Of a DNA stretch of 64,000 nucleotides, positions 35,534-44,514 are shown in pieces (positions within the stretch are counted from its first letter, which is position 1; each line of letters begins with the position of its first letter). A program made the translations under genes and the position numbers. Source of the DNA: an uncultured Desulfobacter sp. (lineage in GTDB: Bacteria > Desulfobacterota > Desulfobacteria > Desulfobacterales > Desulfobacteraceae); assembly GCF_963666145.1 (NCBI RefSeq), contig NZ_OY762614.1:3834501-3898500 (forward strand), read 5' to 3'. The notes under the pieces are model-generated. The model was not told the DNA's origin. It did no database searches and saw only the letters and a list, made by a program, of their open reading frames with translations.

Positions 35534-36949
35534 ATGTTAAATATCCCACATAGAATCAAACTGGTCCTATGGATCTGTGCCCTCGTGATAACAGGGTTTT
35601 TCGTGATTCAGATTTTCAATGGCGATGCCCAATATCCTGAAAAAGCACAAAAGCTATTTTATCTTGCCATTATATTAAGTGTGATGAATCTCATCCTTCT
35701 AAAGCTGAACTACAGCAAGCAGCGATTGATTTTCTATCTGGAAGGATCATTGGATGCAATGGCTTTCCCAGTGACCACTACAGATATGAATATGAAATGG
35801 GTATTTGTTAACAAAGTCACGGAAACATTGTTAGCTCAACACAATTTAAATAAAAGAAGTGTAATTGGAAAACATTGTTCAAATTGGCAAGCCGATATCT
35901 GCGAAACAGAAAACTGTGGGGTCAGCTGCCTTCGAAAGGGGAAGCAGACGACTCATTATAATCAAGAATATCCTGATGCACCCAGCACATATATGCAGGT
36001 CGATACACACTATATCAAGGATGATACTGGAAAAAAGATTGGTCATGTGGAATTGGTCACCAATGTCGATTCAATGAAACAATTATCAGAAACTGCTAAG
36101 ATCCTAACAGCATCCTCTGAGTCTTTGCTTGAAGTATCAAAGCAGTTTGGACAAAATTCTCTTGATACGTCACAAAGATCTGATTCCGTGGCGGCAGCAT
36201 CTGAAGAGATGAGTTCAAATATGCAATCCATGTCTATCGCCATGGAAGAAACAACGATGAACATGAATCATGTAGCATCAGCAGTTGAAGAAATGAATGC
36301 AACCATTGGTGAAATTGCAAAAAATTCTGAAAACGCACGAAGTATGACAAATCTCGCTGTGGAGCAGGGGAAGAATGCGTCTGTTCAAGTAAGCAAACTT
36401 GGTGACTCAGCAAAGATGATAGCCAGTGTTACCGAAGTCATTTCAGACATTTCAGAACAAACAAATTTGTTGGCATTAAATGCCACCATCGAAGCTGCCA
36501 GAGCAGGAGACTCCGGTAAAGGGTTTGCTGTTGTTGCCGCAGAGATAAAAGAACTTGCAAAGCAAACATCGGATGCTACTGAAGAAATCAAACGAACCGT
36601 TGAAACTATTCAGACTTCAACCGACGGTACCGTCTCTGAAATTGAGAACATATCAGATGGGATAAATGAAATTAATGATATTGTTTCTTCTATTGCCTCT
36701 GCTGTTGAAGAGCAGGCTGTTACAAGTCAGGAAATCGCCAAAAATGTCGGGAATGCCTCTTCCCGGGTCACCGAGATAAACGATAACATAAATCAGAGTT
36801 CTTCGGTATCAACAGAAATTGCTGAAGATATTACTGTTGTGCATGAGTCTGCGAGCCAGATTGCCCAAAACAGCTCTAAATTGACATCCAAGGCAGAAGA
36901 ATTAGCGTCCTTAGCTAAGAAGTTATCTGCTATGGTCAGTGATATTTAA
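35534..36949 (+). CDS. Methyl-accepting chemotaxis protein with PAS domain
   Basis: 471 residues from ATG 35534 (GAGGAG upstream; ATG 35528 is alternative). Two membrane helices (about 9-27 and 43-60), a cytoplasmic PAS domain (about 75-175) containing a Cys-rich CETENCGVSC segment, and the methyl-accepting domain with ISEQTNLLALNATIEAARAGDSGKGFAVVAAEI. The Cys-rich PAS occurs in sulfate-reducer receptors and may bind a redox ligand; that is inference. Monocistronic. Confidence 0.9.
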   Translation: MLNIPHRIKLVLWICALVITGFFVIQIFNGDAQYPEKAQKLFYLAIILSVMNLILLKLNYSKQRLIFYLEGSLDAMAFPVTTTDMNMKWVFVNKVTETLLAQHNLNKRSVIGKHCSNWQADICETENCGVSCLRKGKQTTHYNQEYPDAPSTYMQVDTHYIKDDTGKKIGHVELVTNVDSMKQLSETAKILTASSESLLEVSKQFGQNSLDTSQRSDSVAAASEEMSSNMQSMSIAMEETTMNMNHVASAVEEMNATIGEIAKNSENARSMTNLAVEQGKNASVQVSKLGDSAKMIASVTEVISDISEQTNLLALNATIEAARAGDSGKGFAVVAAEIKELAKQTSDATEEIKRTVETIQTSTDGTVSEIENISDGINEINDIVSSIASAVEEQAVTSQEIAKNVGNASSRVTEINDNINQSSSVSTEIAEDITVVHESASQIAQNSSKLTSKAEELASLAKKLSAMVSDI

Positions 36950-37032
36950 CTAAAAGTATCATTGTGTGGCACTGGGCCTCTAACGTTCGCATAATCAAGC
37001 ATTGTAATAAAGCGCCAGTTTAACTTATTGGT

Positions 37033-37214
37033 TTAGGCCGCTCTCTGCATGGATAAGATACCTTCGAGAGAAAGCGATTTTGCTAATATTCCCAAAGTAA
37101 CATCGGGAACCTCTCTCGTCGTCCAATGCGAACGGGCATAGTTGTGAATTATTTGATGAACATCCAGTGTCCTTTGTAAGCTCTTTGCCGTTTTTGCATA
37201 AGTGCTTGTATTCC
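37033..37214 (-). pseudogene. C-terminal fragment of a transposase
   Basis: On the minus strand, IIHNYARSHWTTREVPDVTLGILAKSLSLEGIL looks like the last 50-60 residues of a DDE transposase (the HNxxRxHWxT...vPxxxLG tail). No N-terminal part exists upstream: at about 37215 the sequence changes to acetyltransferase. Family is uncertain. Confidence 0.5.
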
Positions 37215-37402
37215 TATACAAAAAAGTGTGGGTGGGTTCCAATGCGACCATCCTTCAGGGTGTCACAATCGGGGATGATGCCATTATCGCCGCAGGGGCC
37301 GCGGTAACAAAGGATGTCGCCTCGGGTACGATTGTGGGCGGGGTTCCGGCAAAATTTATTAAAATCGTTGCCGAAGCGGAAAAAAAGGGCTCCGGACAGT
37401 AA
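37215..37402 (+). pseudogene. C-terminal fragment of a hexapeptide acetyltransferase
   Basis: Residues VWVGSNATILQGVTIGDDAIIAAGAAVTKDVASGTIVGGVPAKFIK are the left-handed beta-helix end of a maltose/galactoside-type O-acetyltransferase. The N-terminal two-thirds are missing, replaced by the transposase remnant at 37033-37214. Not functional as it stands. Confidence 0.7.
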
Positions 37403-37469
37403 GGGAGGGTAATTATAGCCCCCAACGTCTTTTATGCAACGTTGGGGAGGGGAATCATTTTAAGTTGTC

Positions 37470-38048
37470 TCATTGACGCAATGATTTTTTAAAGGCAGTG
37501 AAGCCGTAAATACCAAAACACAGTGAAACCATCTGCTGTCCGAACAAAAGCGGTTTGTTCTGCATGAACATCAGCGTTCCCATGCCGGCGTTCATAAGAA
37601 TGAAAAACAGCCAGCCGTTGGAATTATTCTTTGCAAGCAGATAGCTTCCCATCAGGAAACCTGTAACCACACAGATTTCCAGCCACTGTGAAATGCTTGT
37701 GATTCCGCCGTAATCCATAATGCTGTACCCGATGCCCAAAACCAGAAATCCATAAGTAATCCAAGACACGACCCTGTCCCAACTTCTGTCCGGTACTTTT
37801 TTGTCCTTCCATACATTGTAAAACCCGAAGACCATGGCCGGCAGCCCCCCGGCTTCAATGGAAGCTGCCATCCAGTCATGATGCATCACCAGAATGATGA
37901 CCCAGGCAGGCACCCCTGTAATGTAAACCATCCACCCGAAAAGCTTGAAGGATTTTAGCTCTCTGCCTCTGCGGCCCTCGGCCATGGCAAACAGGATTTT
38001 GTTAACAAGATAAAATCCCCCGCCCCAGGCCTGTAGTATCATTTCCAT
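37470..38048 (-). CDS. PnuC-like integral membrane protein
   Basis: 192 residues with about six or seven membrane helices. The C-terminal half (GSYLLAKNNSNGWLFFILMNAGMGTLMFMQNKPLLFGQQMVSLCFGIYGF) resembles PnuC-type nicotinamide riboside transporters, where an Asn/Trp helix lines the vitamin path. No NadR or nicotinamide kinase gene is adjacent, so substrate is uncertain. Confidence 0.5.
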   Translation of the reverse strand: MEMILQAWGGGFYLVNKILFAMAEGRRGRELKSFKLFGWMVYITGVPAWVIILVMHHDWMAASIEAGGLPAMVFGFYNVWKDKKVPDRSWDRVVSWITYGFLVLGIGYSIMDYGGITSISQWLEICVVTGFLMGSYLLAKNNSNGWLFFILMNAGMGTLMFMQNKPLLFGQQMVSLCFGIYGFTAFKKSLRQ

Positions 38049-38113
38049 ATTCTTAAGATCAGCTCTGTTTTTACTTGTATGTACCCCGGTATTTCAAACC
38101 TCTTTGGGTGTTT

Positions 38114-39982
38114 TCAGACATTATATCCCTTTTTTAAACGGACAGGGTCAACCGTGTGTTTATTTTCTCCGGCCTGTGAATGATTGCTCTCACCATTTTT
38201 CAGCATATACACCAGCGACCAGCCAGGTTCGGGATGAATATGGCAGTCGTGGGCATATACATGAAGCCGGTTGGTTTTGTCCACGGCAAATAGCAGCAGG
38301 GCCTTGGATCCGTGTTTTTCTGTGAACTGCGCCATGGTAAATTTTTGGGTCAGCTTTGTGGTGATGATATGTCCACCCCGGGCCAGATCCGTGGCCATGG
38401 CAGGATATGAAGCGGTCTCGCCAAACAGGATTCGTCCATGATTTTCGATGGACATCCGGTCCGCCGTTGACCGGTTATCTTCGGTCCGGGATTGCAGAAT
38501 ATAAATTTTATCCGCCCCGAACTCCAGGCGATAATGAATGGCCACGGCCACGTTGGCCGCCTCATGGGGAAACAGGGCAAGGACCCCCCGGATGCCCACA
38601 AGGGGAATATGCCGGTCCGCATGTTCGGACACGGGATTGCCGAAATAGGTGGGCAGCCCTTCGTTTTTGGCTTTCATCACCTGGTCCCACCCGGTATCGG
38701 CCAGCTGAATTTGAAACCCCAGATCCATCAACGCCTTGCCGATGGCGCGGGCCAGGCGGTTGGCCCCGAAGATGACAAAACCGTTGGGGGTGGGCTCGGC
38801 CACCTTAAGCCATCGCGCAATGGGGCGCGCCGTAACACTTTGTACGACGACCGTGGAGATAATAATAAAAAAGGTCAGGGGGACCAGGACGCCGGCGTCC
38901 GGGTAGCCCGCCTTTTCAAGCTGGGTGGCGAACAGGGCTGAGATCGCCGCCGCAACGATTCCGCGGGGGGCAATCCAGGCCAGCAAATGCCGTTCGGGCC
39001 AGGTAAGGGTTGAGCCGATACTTGAGACCATGATGTTCATGGGCCGGGCCAGAAACTGAATGGCGATGAATAAAAATCCCATTCCCCAGCCCAGGGCCAC
39101 CAGGTCATCAATGCACAGCCGGGCGGCCAGCATGATAAAAAGGATGGAAATCAGCAGGATGCTGATGTGTTCCTTGAAATCCAGAATATCCCCGATGGGC
39201 ACATCCTTCATGTTGGCCAGCCAGATGCCCATGACGGTGACGGCCACCAGTCCTGCCTCATGCTGCAGATGGTTGGAAAACACAAATGCGCCAAGCACCA
39301 GGGAGATGGCAAACAGGTTGTGCATGAATTCGGGAATCCAGTGCTTGCGTATGGCCATGCCGAAGCTGTAGCCGCACACCATGCCGACGGCCGTGCCCGT
39401 GGCAATCAGCCGGACAAATACCAGGATGGTGTGCCCCATGGCCTGCTGGGCTGATCCGGATATGATGAATTCATAGGCTAAAACCGCCATGGCCGCGCCG
39501 ATGGGATCGACAATGATGCCTTCCCATCTGAGAATATTGGCAATGTTCTGGTTGGGTCGGACCGTGCGCAGCATGGGCACGATCACGGTGGGGCCGCTCA
39601 CGGATGTGATGGCCCCTAACAGCACACTGATATGCCAGGACAACCCCAACCCCAGCCGGGCGGCCAGGGCTGTGATGATCCAGGTGACCAGCATCCCGAA
39701 TGAGACCATGTTCCGGACCACCATATGGAGCCCTCGAATCTCCGAAAAATTCAGGGTCAGACTGCCCTCAAACAAAATCAGGGCCACGGACATGGAGACA
39801 AAGGGAAAAAAGAGATCCCCCATCATTTTTTCGGGATTTAAAATTCCCAGCACAGGGCCGGCCAGGATGCCGGTGATCAAAAGAAAAACAATTCCCGGTA
39901 TTTTTACCCGCCAGGCCACCCATTGACAGGCCGTGGCTGCGACCAGGATACCTGAGATCTGTATGAGCGTGTATTCATTCAT
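38114..39982 (-). CDS. Na+/H+ antiporter (NhaP/CPA1-type) with C-terminal TrkA-N domain
   Basis: 622 residues. About twelve membrane helices (residues 5-390) with GAITSVSGPTVIVPMLRTVRP and WEGIIVDPIGA, the ion-binding region of CPA1 antiporters. A cytosolic Rossmann (TrkA-N/RCK) domain follows (FVIFGANRLARAIGKALMDLG, about 410-430), which usually binds nucleotide to gate transport. Cation homeostasis in a marine-type anaerobe is plausible. Monocistronic. Confidence 0.88.
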   Translation of the reverse strand: MNEYTLIQISGILVAATACQWVAWRVKIPGIVFLLITGILAGPVLGILNPEKMMGDLFFPFVSMSVALILFEGSLTLNFSEIRGLHMVVRNMVSFGMLVTWIITALAARLGLGLSWHISVLLGAITSVSGPTVIVPMLRTVRPNQNIANILRWEGIIVDPIGAAMAVLAYEFIISGSAQQAMGHTILVFVRLIATGTAVGMVCGYSFGMAIRKHWIPEFMHNLFAISLVLGAFVFSNHLQHEAGLVAVTVMGIWLANMKDVPIGDILDFKEHISILLISILFIMLAARLCIDDLVALGWGMGFLFIAIQFLARPMNIMVSSIGSTLTWPERHLLAWIAPRGIVAAAISALFATQLEKAGYPDAGVLVPLTFFIIISTVVVQSVTARPIARWLKVAEPTPNGFVIFGANRLARAIGKALMDLGFQIQLADTGWDQVMKAKNEGLPTYFGNPVSEHADRHIPLVGIRGVLALFPHEAANVAVAIHYRLEFGADKIYILQSRTEDNRSTADRMSIENHGRILFGETASYPAMATDLARGGHIITTKLTQKFTMAQFTEKHGSKALLLFAVDKTNRLHVYAHDCHIHPEPGWSLVYMLKNGESNHSQAGENKHTVDPVRLKKGYNV

Positions 39983-40209
39983 TTTGTTTTCAGCTGTTCT
40001 TTTTCATTGGCAATTGGATATATCTTTTATTTACATGATTTGCGGGCTAATGTTACCCCACCAGGTTTTCATTGACAAGGCCAAAGCCGAGAGCCTAAAC
40101 TAACCGCGTTGCGAAGAATCATTGCGCAGCATTCCCAAAGAGTACGCCTGAAAGGAGAGCACAAAAGAGTCCGAATATCAATTTCACAATTAGAAAAAAA
40201 GGAGGGGGA

Positions 40210-40905
40210 ATGGACAGAAGGAAATTTTTAAAACTCTCGGCCGGTGCGGGCGCCTTTGCACTGTTAAGTATGACCGGTATCGGCTGTAAAGGCCCTGGGG
40301 GACGAATGGTGATCCAGGATTCTCTACCCTACAAAGCCAATGCCCTTGAGCCGTATATTTCTGAACGAACCGTTCTCATTCATTATGGCAAGCACCAGGC
40401 AGGTTATGTGAAGAAAATGAACGTAATGATTAAGGGAACCGTCTATGCCGACCTGGATATTGAGACCATTATCCAGAAAAGCTACGGCAACGCCGATGAG
40501 GCCGGTATTTTTAATAATTCCGCCCAGGTTTTCAATCATACCTTTTATTGGAAAAGTATGAAACCGGGCGGCGGCGGTGAGCCGACCGGTACCCTTGCCG
40601 AAAAAATCCAAGCCGACTTCGGCAGTTACTATGCATTCAAAAAAGCCTTTTCTGATGCCGCGCTCTCCCAGTTCGGCAGCGGATGGGCATGGCTGGTCAG
40701 GGACCCCGAAGATGATAAACTGAAAATCATCAAAACCTCAAACGCTGATACCCCCATTGCCCAGGGCCTGACGCCGCTTCTTACCATTGATGTGTGGGAA
40801 CATGCATATTATCTGGATTATCAGAACCGCAGGGCAGACTATGTAAATACATACCTGGAACATCTGGTTAACTGGGAATTTGCAGAGGCCAATCTGGCCG
40901 GGTAA
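40210..40905 (+). CDS. Exported Fe/Mn superoxide dismutase
   Basis: 231 residues. The first 30 form a Tat-like signal (MDRRKFLKLSAGAGAFALL) ending GIGC, a possible but non-ideal lipobox. Metal ligands of the Fe/Mn SOD fold are visible: the His of LIHYGKHQAGY, the His of FNHTFYW, and Asp and His in IDVWEHAYY. The usual KHH is KHQ. ATG follows GGAGGGGG. A periplasmic SOD would protect exported Fe-S enzymes from superoxide. Whether it is a lipoprotein or freely secreted is unclear. Confidence 0.88.
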   Translation: MDRRKFLKLSAGAGAFALLSMTGIGCKGPGGRMVIQDSLPYKANALEPYISERTVLIHYGKHQAGYVKKMNVMIKGTVYADLDIETIIQKSYGNADEAGIFNNSAQVFNHTFYWKSMKPGGGGEPTGTLAEKIQADFGSYYAFKKAFSDAALSQFGSGWAWLVRDPEDDKLKIIKTSNADTPIAQGLTPLLTIDVWEHAYYLDYQNRRADYVNTYLEHLVNWEFAEANLAG

Positions 40906-40916
40906 ACTTTCAGGGC

Positions 40917-41040
40917 TTGATCATAAGATCGGCCATATTTTGTAGGGGCAATCCCCCTGTGGTTGCCCCTGTTCGGGTCGGCACAGTGGCGGGGCAGGCA
41001 CAGGGACCTGCCCCTACAATGGCCTTAGAACCAATCCCTC
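40917..41040 (+). repeat. Palindromic repeat element, copy A
   Basis: 124 bases beginning TTGATCATAAGATCGGCCAT and ending CCAATCCCTC, with internal GC-rich palindromes (AGGGGCAA / TTGCCCCT and GGGGCAGG / CCTGCCCC). A related copy in the opposite orientation lies at 43548-43663. Non-coding and MITE-like. Confidence 0.7.
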
Positions 41041-41081
41041 CCTTTTTACGTACCATATATCATGCACAGGAGAATTTAACG

Positions 41082-41417
41082 ATGAAAGACGATTTTCACC
41101 CTAACATCATGGCCTATTTAAATGATTTAAAGACAAATAAAAAAGCCCCTTATCCCGAGCAGATGAATAAGGACGAAGTGTCCACGGTTATCGACCTTGC
41201 AATCCACGCCACAAATTCAGAGTCAATGGGTGGCGGCATCGCGGGGTATGAGACGCTTCTCGGACAAATCAGTCGTCGAATGTCAGTGGATCACGGTGAG
41301 AAACCGGTAATCCAGTCTTTAAAGCAGATTATAGGACAGTTGGAGGCAATGGCTGAGTATGCCCGTCAAGTCGATGAAGAAGAAGCGGGATGCAAAAGCA
41401 ATGAAGGTTCGTTTTAA
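41082..41417 (+). CDS. Hypothetical protein, 111 residues
   Basis: ATG 41082 follows CAGGAGAA. Acidic, helical protein (KDDFHPNIMAYLNDLKTNKKAPYPEQM...), no signal peptide or membrane segment. I do not recognise it. First gene inside the interval bracketed by the inverted repeat pair. Confidence 0.55.
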   Translation: MKDDFHPNIMAYLNDLKTNKKAPYPEQMNKDEVSTVIDLAIHATNSESMGGGIAGYETLLGQISRRMSVDHGEKPVIQSLKQIIGQLEAMAEYARQVDEEEAGCKSNEGSF

Positions 41418-41454
41418 CAAAGAAGATTAGCAGTACGAGGTAGATGCCCGTTAC

Positions 41455-41485
41455 GCCGGGGGACCGGATCAAGCCGTCCCCCGGG
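41455..41485 (+). terminator. GC-rich hairpin after the small gene
   Basis: CCGGGGGAC (41456-41464) pairs with GTCCCCCGG (41476-41484). No strong T-run follows, so it may be a factor-assisted terminator or RNA-stabilising stem. Confidence 0.5.
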
Positions 41486-41823
41486 CTTAAATTGTATGTG
41501 TTATCGTAGATCGAATACAGAAACCTGATTGTCTCCCACGTTATATCCAATTGTATTTCAATAAGTTGTTCAATTTCCCCACTTGATAAAATCTAAAGAG
41601 CCAGCGAAACATGCTCCCCGATAAAAATAATGATAGGCGCAATACGAAAATAACGTCGCAGAAAAAAATATATCAACCAGCGGGTATCGATTTTGATATA
41701 CCGGCAGCCGAAAAATAAGATTAGGCTTCTAATTGAATATACATATCTGATATATCTAAGGCCAAATCACGGGCACCAACCCCAGGATTGAAGAGAACAA
41801 CCCAATATGAACGAGGACAGAAA
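41486..41823. other. Intergenic region, no gene seen
   Basis: About 340 bases between two small genes. Nothing supported beyond the hairpin at its left edge. Confidence 0.4.
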
Positions 41824-42060
41824 ATGAACAAAGAACAGGAAAAGCTTAAAAGCATTTACATTGGCTACCACCCCCGGACGCATGACGGTAGCTCTCCACA
41901 AACACGCAATCTCAGTGACTCCATTGAAGTAATGGACGCCTTCAACAAAAGGCAGGAGAAGGGGAGATTTCGGGCCGAGGTGGTCGAAATAGCCTACAGT
42001 GATCTTTGCGCCGTTGCCGTTATGGAAACAACCATCGACAAAGTCTGGCAGTACATCTGA
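41824..42060 (+). CDS. Hypothetical protein, 78 residues
   Basis: ATG 41824 with GAGGACAG upstream. Begins MNKEQEKLKSIYIGYHPRTHDG; charged N-terminus and a more hydrophobic C-terminal helix (AYSDLCAVAVMETTIDKVW). Family not recognised. Confidence 0.5.
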   Translation: MNKEQEKLKSIYIGYHPRTHDGSSPQTRNLSDSIEVMDAFNKRQEKGRFRAEVVEIAYSDLCAVAVMETTIDKVWQYI

Positions 42061-42189
42061 TTGGATCAATTTTTATGCTTGCTCCTGAATAACGGCCATG
42101 GGCCAGCCTAACCTATCATCGCCCAGGCTATCCCCTCAACAAAGCATGAAAGAACATTAGTAAATTATTGACACTTTCATATAAAAAGG

Positions 42190-42223
42190 AACCGGGCCTT
42201 CACACATTGTGAATCGCCCGGTT
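42190..42223. repeat. 34-base near-perfect palindrome
   Basis: AACCGGGC (42190-42197) pairs with GCCCGGTT (42216-42223), with an inner TTCACA/TGTGAA stem. The run is almost entirely paired, so it may be a regulator site (TGTGAnnnnTCACA-like half-sites inverted) or a terminator of the preceding small gene. No T-run follows on the plus strand. Confidence 0.5.
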
Positions 42224-42410
42224 ACAAAGGGGAGAGAAAAGAATTATGTTAAATTGAAGGGCTGTTGTTAGCATCCTTCAATGGATAATTTCTTTATATC
42301 ACCCGCAGATGACCTGAACCTTACTCGAAGATTACCAGTTGATTAGAATTTTAGAAAAGCAGATAGGTCTCTGTTTTTCAATTTAGAAAAAAGTACTTTA
42401 TTGCATTATT

Positions 42411-42590
42411 TGCAAAATTGTATGTTCATTGCAATTTCATGGATCTTATTGTCACCTATTTGTAGACGGCCTTCTCATCCCTCTCCTAATGCATTAAAAA
42501 AATAAAAAATTTTAATACATGCAAAATTGTATGTTTTTATATAGTTTCATGTGCTTCATATGCTACATATTTGTAGATAGTCGTCTTTGT
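42411..42590 (+). repeat. AT-rich direct repeats, two copies
   Basis: Copy 1 (42411-42475) and copy 2 (42520-42584) share TGCAAAATTGTATGTT at the start and TATTTGTAGA near the end with about 70% identity between. Period about 109 bases. The 42224-42900 stretch is otherwise non-coding; a 113-codon frame over copy 2 is hydrophobic nonsense and is not called. Confidence 0.5.
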
Positions 42591-42912
42591 ATTCTCGTTT
42601 GTTCTTTGTTGTATGTAGACGTCTTTTGCAAATATCATATAAAATTATATGGTTATCCATTCGCTGTTTTTATTCACAGCGGTGGCATGAATATTGAAAA
42701 TTTTCAGAATAGGGGAGGCAGGATATTTTGGGGACCAGCGTTATTTTCCCATAAATATGGAAAGGGGCGGAAAATAGTCGTCGGAGAGGCGTGGTCCGGA
42801 GACGATGGAGATTTTTCCAAGGATGTTCAAGGCCATGGCAACAATAGGCGCGCAGATTAGGCGCCGCCGATTCAGACAACAAATTTGAGTGGCTTAATCA
42901 GGGAGATTGCAA

Positions 42913-43536
42913 ATGCTTGATGTAAAACATGCAAGATATGAACTCGTGATAACGATGGACAGAGCGCCGTTTGATTTATTGATGAAGTGCTCTGGTCAAA
43001 AGGATATGACGGAATGGAATGTGTGGAGAAAGCACAACCCCGATCATCCGGTGCTCCTGCAAAATTTAAATCTGGAGAAGGCCTATCTCCGGGGAGCCGA
43101 TCTGCATGGTGCTGATTTACGGGGAACGAACCTTCGTGGTGCAGATTTAAGTGGTGCTAAACTTTGCGACGGCAGCCGACGTTGGGCTGATCTGAGTGGC
43201 GCTGATTTGAGAGAGGCGGATCTTTGCCTGACGGATTTTAGGGGCGCCACGCTCATCGGGGCAAATTTTAGCCGCGCATATTTGTATTATACCAACCTGA
43301 GCTGGACCAACCTGAGCTTCGCAAATTTCTACGATGCCGATCTTTGGGCCTGTATGTATAAGTCGGTTCTTATCTCTGTCGATCTGGATCAAGCGAACAG
43401 ACTCGTCAAATATTTTACAAAGAGGGCATGTCAATTAGAGGGAACATATAAATGCTTTCTCGATATTACCCAAAAATCACAGGAGCTATCCAATGCGTTG
43501 GGGCATGAACCGGAATTAGATCTCATTGTCGTTTAA
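42913..43536 (+). CDS. Pentapeptide-repeat protein
   Basis: 207 residues from ATG 42913 (GGGAG upstream). Residues about 45-150 are A(D/N)LxG pentapeptide repeats (LNLEKAYLRGADLHGADLRGTNLRGADLSG...), which fold into a right-handed quadrilateral beta-helix. One repeat is broken by CDGSRRW. The C-terminal 50 residues are non-repeat. Roles in this family vary (DNA-mimic, scaffold), and I cannot choose one. Confidence 0.8.
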   Translation: MLDVKHARYELVITMDRAPFDLLMKCSGQKDMTEWNVWRKHNPDHPVLLQNLNLEKAYLRGADLHGADLRGTNLRGADLSGAKLCDGSRRWADLSGADLREADLCLTDFRGATLIGANFSRAYLYYTNLSWTNLSFANFYDADLWACMYKSVLISVDLDQANRLVKYFTKRACQLEGTYKCFLDITQKSQELSNALGHEPELDLIVV

Positions 43537-43547
43537 CAAAGAAAAAA

Positions 43548-43663
43548 GAGGGATTGATTCTAACGTTGGCCATTGTGGAGGAAGGCCACTGTGCCTGACC
43601 TAACGAGGGCAACCACAGAGAGGTGCCCCCACAAAAGATGGCCGATCTTATGATCAATCCCTA
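43548..43663 (-). repeat. Palindromic repeat element, copy B (inverted)
   Basis: Read on the minus strand it begins GGGATTGATCATAAGATCGG and ends AATCAATCCCTC, aligning with copy A at 40917-41040 but with some internal deletion. The two copies bracket the 41.08-43.54 kb small genes. Confidence 0.7.
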
Positions 43664-43677
43664 ATTTACGTTTCTAA

Positions 43678-44514
43678 TCACTTCCCGCTGCCTTCTATAT
43701 CCTGGGTTCCCTGGGTGAAATAATATGCGAACAATATGGGAATAAAGGTCACCGCAAGGATGAAAACGGCCACCACGTTTGTCACGGGGCGTTGCCTTGG
43801 GCGCACAAGTTCCGTGAGCATCCAGATGGGAAGGGTGGTTTGCTGGCCTGCGGTGAATGTGGTCACAATAACTTCGTCAAAGCTCAATGCAAATGCCAGC
43901 ATGCCGCCGGCCAAAAGGGCTGTGGCAATGTTGGGCAGCACGATATGGTAAATGGTCTGGAGTCCGTTTGCCCCCAGATCCATGGACGCTTCGATCTGGG
44001 ATGCAGACAGCCGCCTGAATCGTGCCACGGCATTGTTGTACACCACCACAATACAGAACGTGGCATGGCCCAGCACAATGGTCCAGAAACTGAACGGGAC
44101 GTGACCGAGGTGAAATGCGCTGCGCAGGGATATGCCCGTGATGATGCCCGGCAGGGCAATGGGCAGGATGATCAGAAGCGAGATGGTTTCCCTGCCGAAA
44201 AACTTCTTCTTATATAACGCCGCAGCTGCAAGGGTGCCCAGTATCATAGCGATAAGCGTTGAGGTGCAGGCCACCCGCAGGGACAACAAAATGGCATCCC
44301 AGATATCCTGGCGGTGAAAAGCCACGGAGAACCATTTGAGGGTAAGCCCGGGCGGGGGGAACTGGTAGGATTTATCCTCGGTGGAAAAGGCATAGAGCAG
44401 GATAAACCCAAACGGGATATGGAGAAACAGCAGTCCCATTGCCGTTGATATTTTTAAAAACAGCGGAGATTTATTATTTTGTCTTGAGTGATTGTGTCGT
44501 TTAAAGCGCATCAA
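43678..44514 (-). CDS. potC: Polyamine-type ABC permease, PotC-like
   Basis: 278 residues with six membrane helices and the EAA-loop SMDLGANGLQTIYHIVLPNIATALLAG. The N-terminal basic segment and FGFILLYAFS are PotC-like. It overlaps potB by 14 bases. Substrate could be spermidine, putrescine or a related cation; the binding protein is encoded upstream in the operon. Confidence 0.88.
   Translation of the reverse strand: MMRFKRHNHSRQNNKSPLFLKISTAMGLLFLHIPFGFILLYAFSTEDKSYQFPPPGLTLKWFSVAFHRQDIWDAILLSLRVACTSTLIAMILGTLAAAALYKKKFFGRETISLLIILPIALPGIITGISLRSAFHLGHVPFSFWTIVLGHATFCIVVVYNNAVARFRRLSASQIEASMDLGANGLQTIYHIVLPNIATALLAGGMLAFALSFDEVIVTTFTAGQQTTLPIWMLTELVRPRQRPVTNVVAVFILAVTFIPILFAYYFTQGTQDIEGSGK

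Noticed and set aside
42519..42860. 113-codon frame as a gene
   Set aside because: Made largely of AT-rich repeat sequence; hydrophobic Cys/Tyr-rich start, no ribosome-binding site, no recognisable domain.
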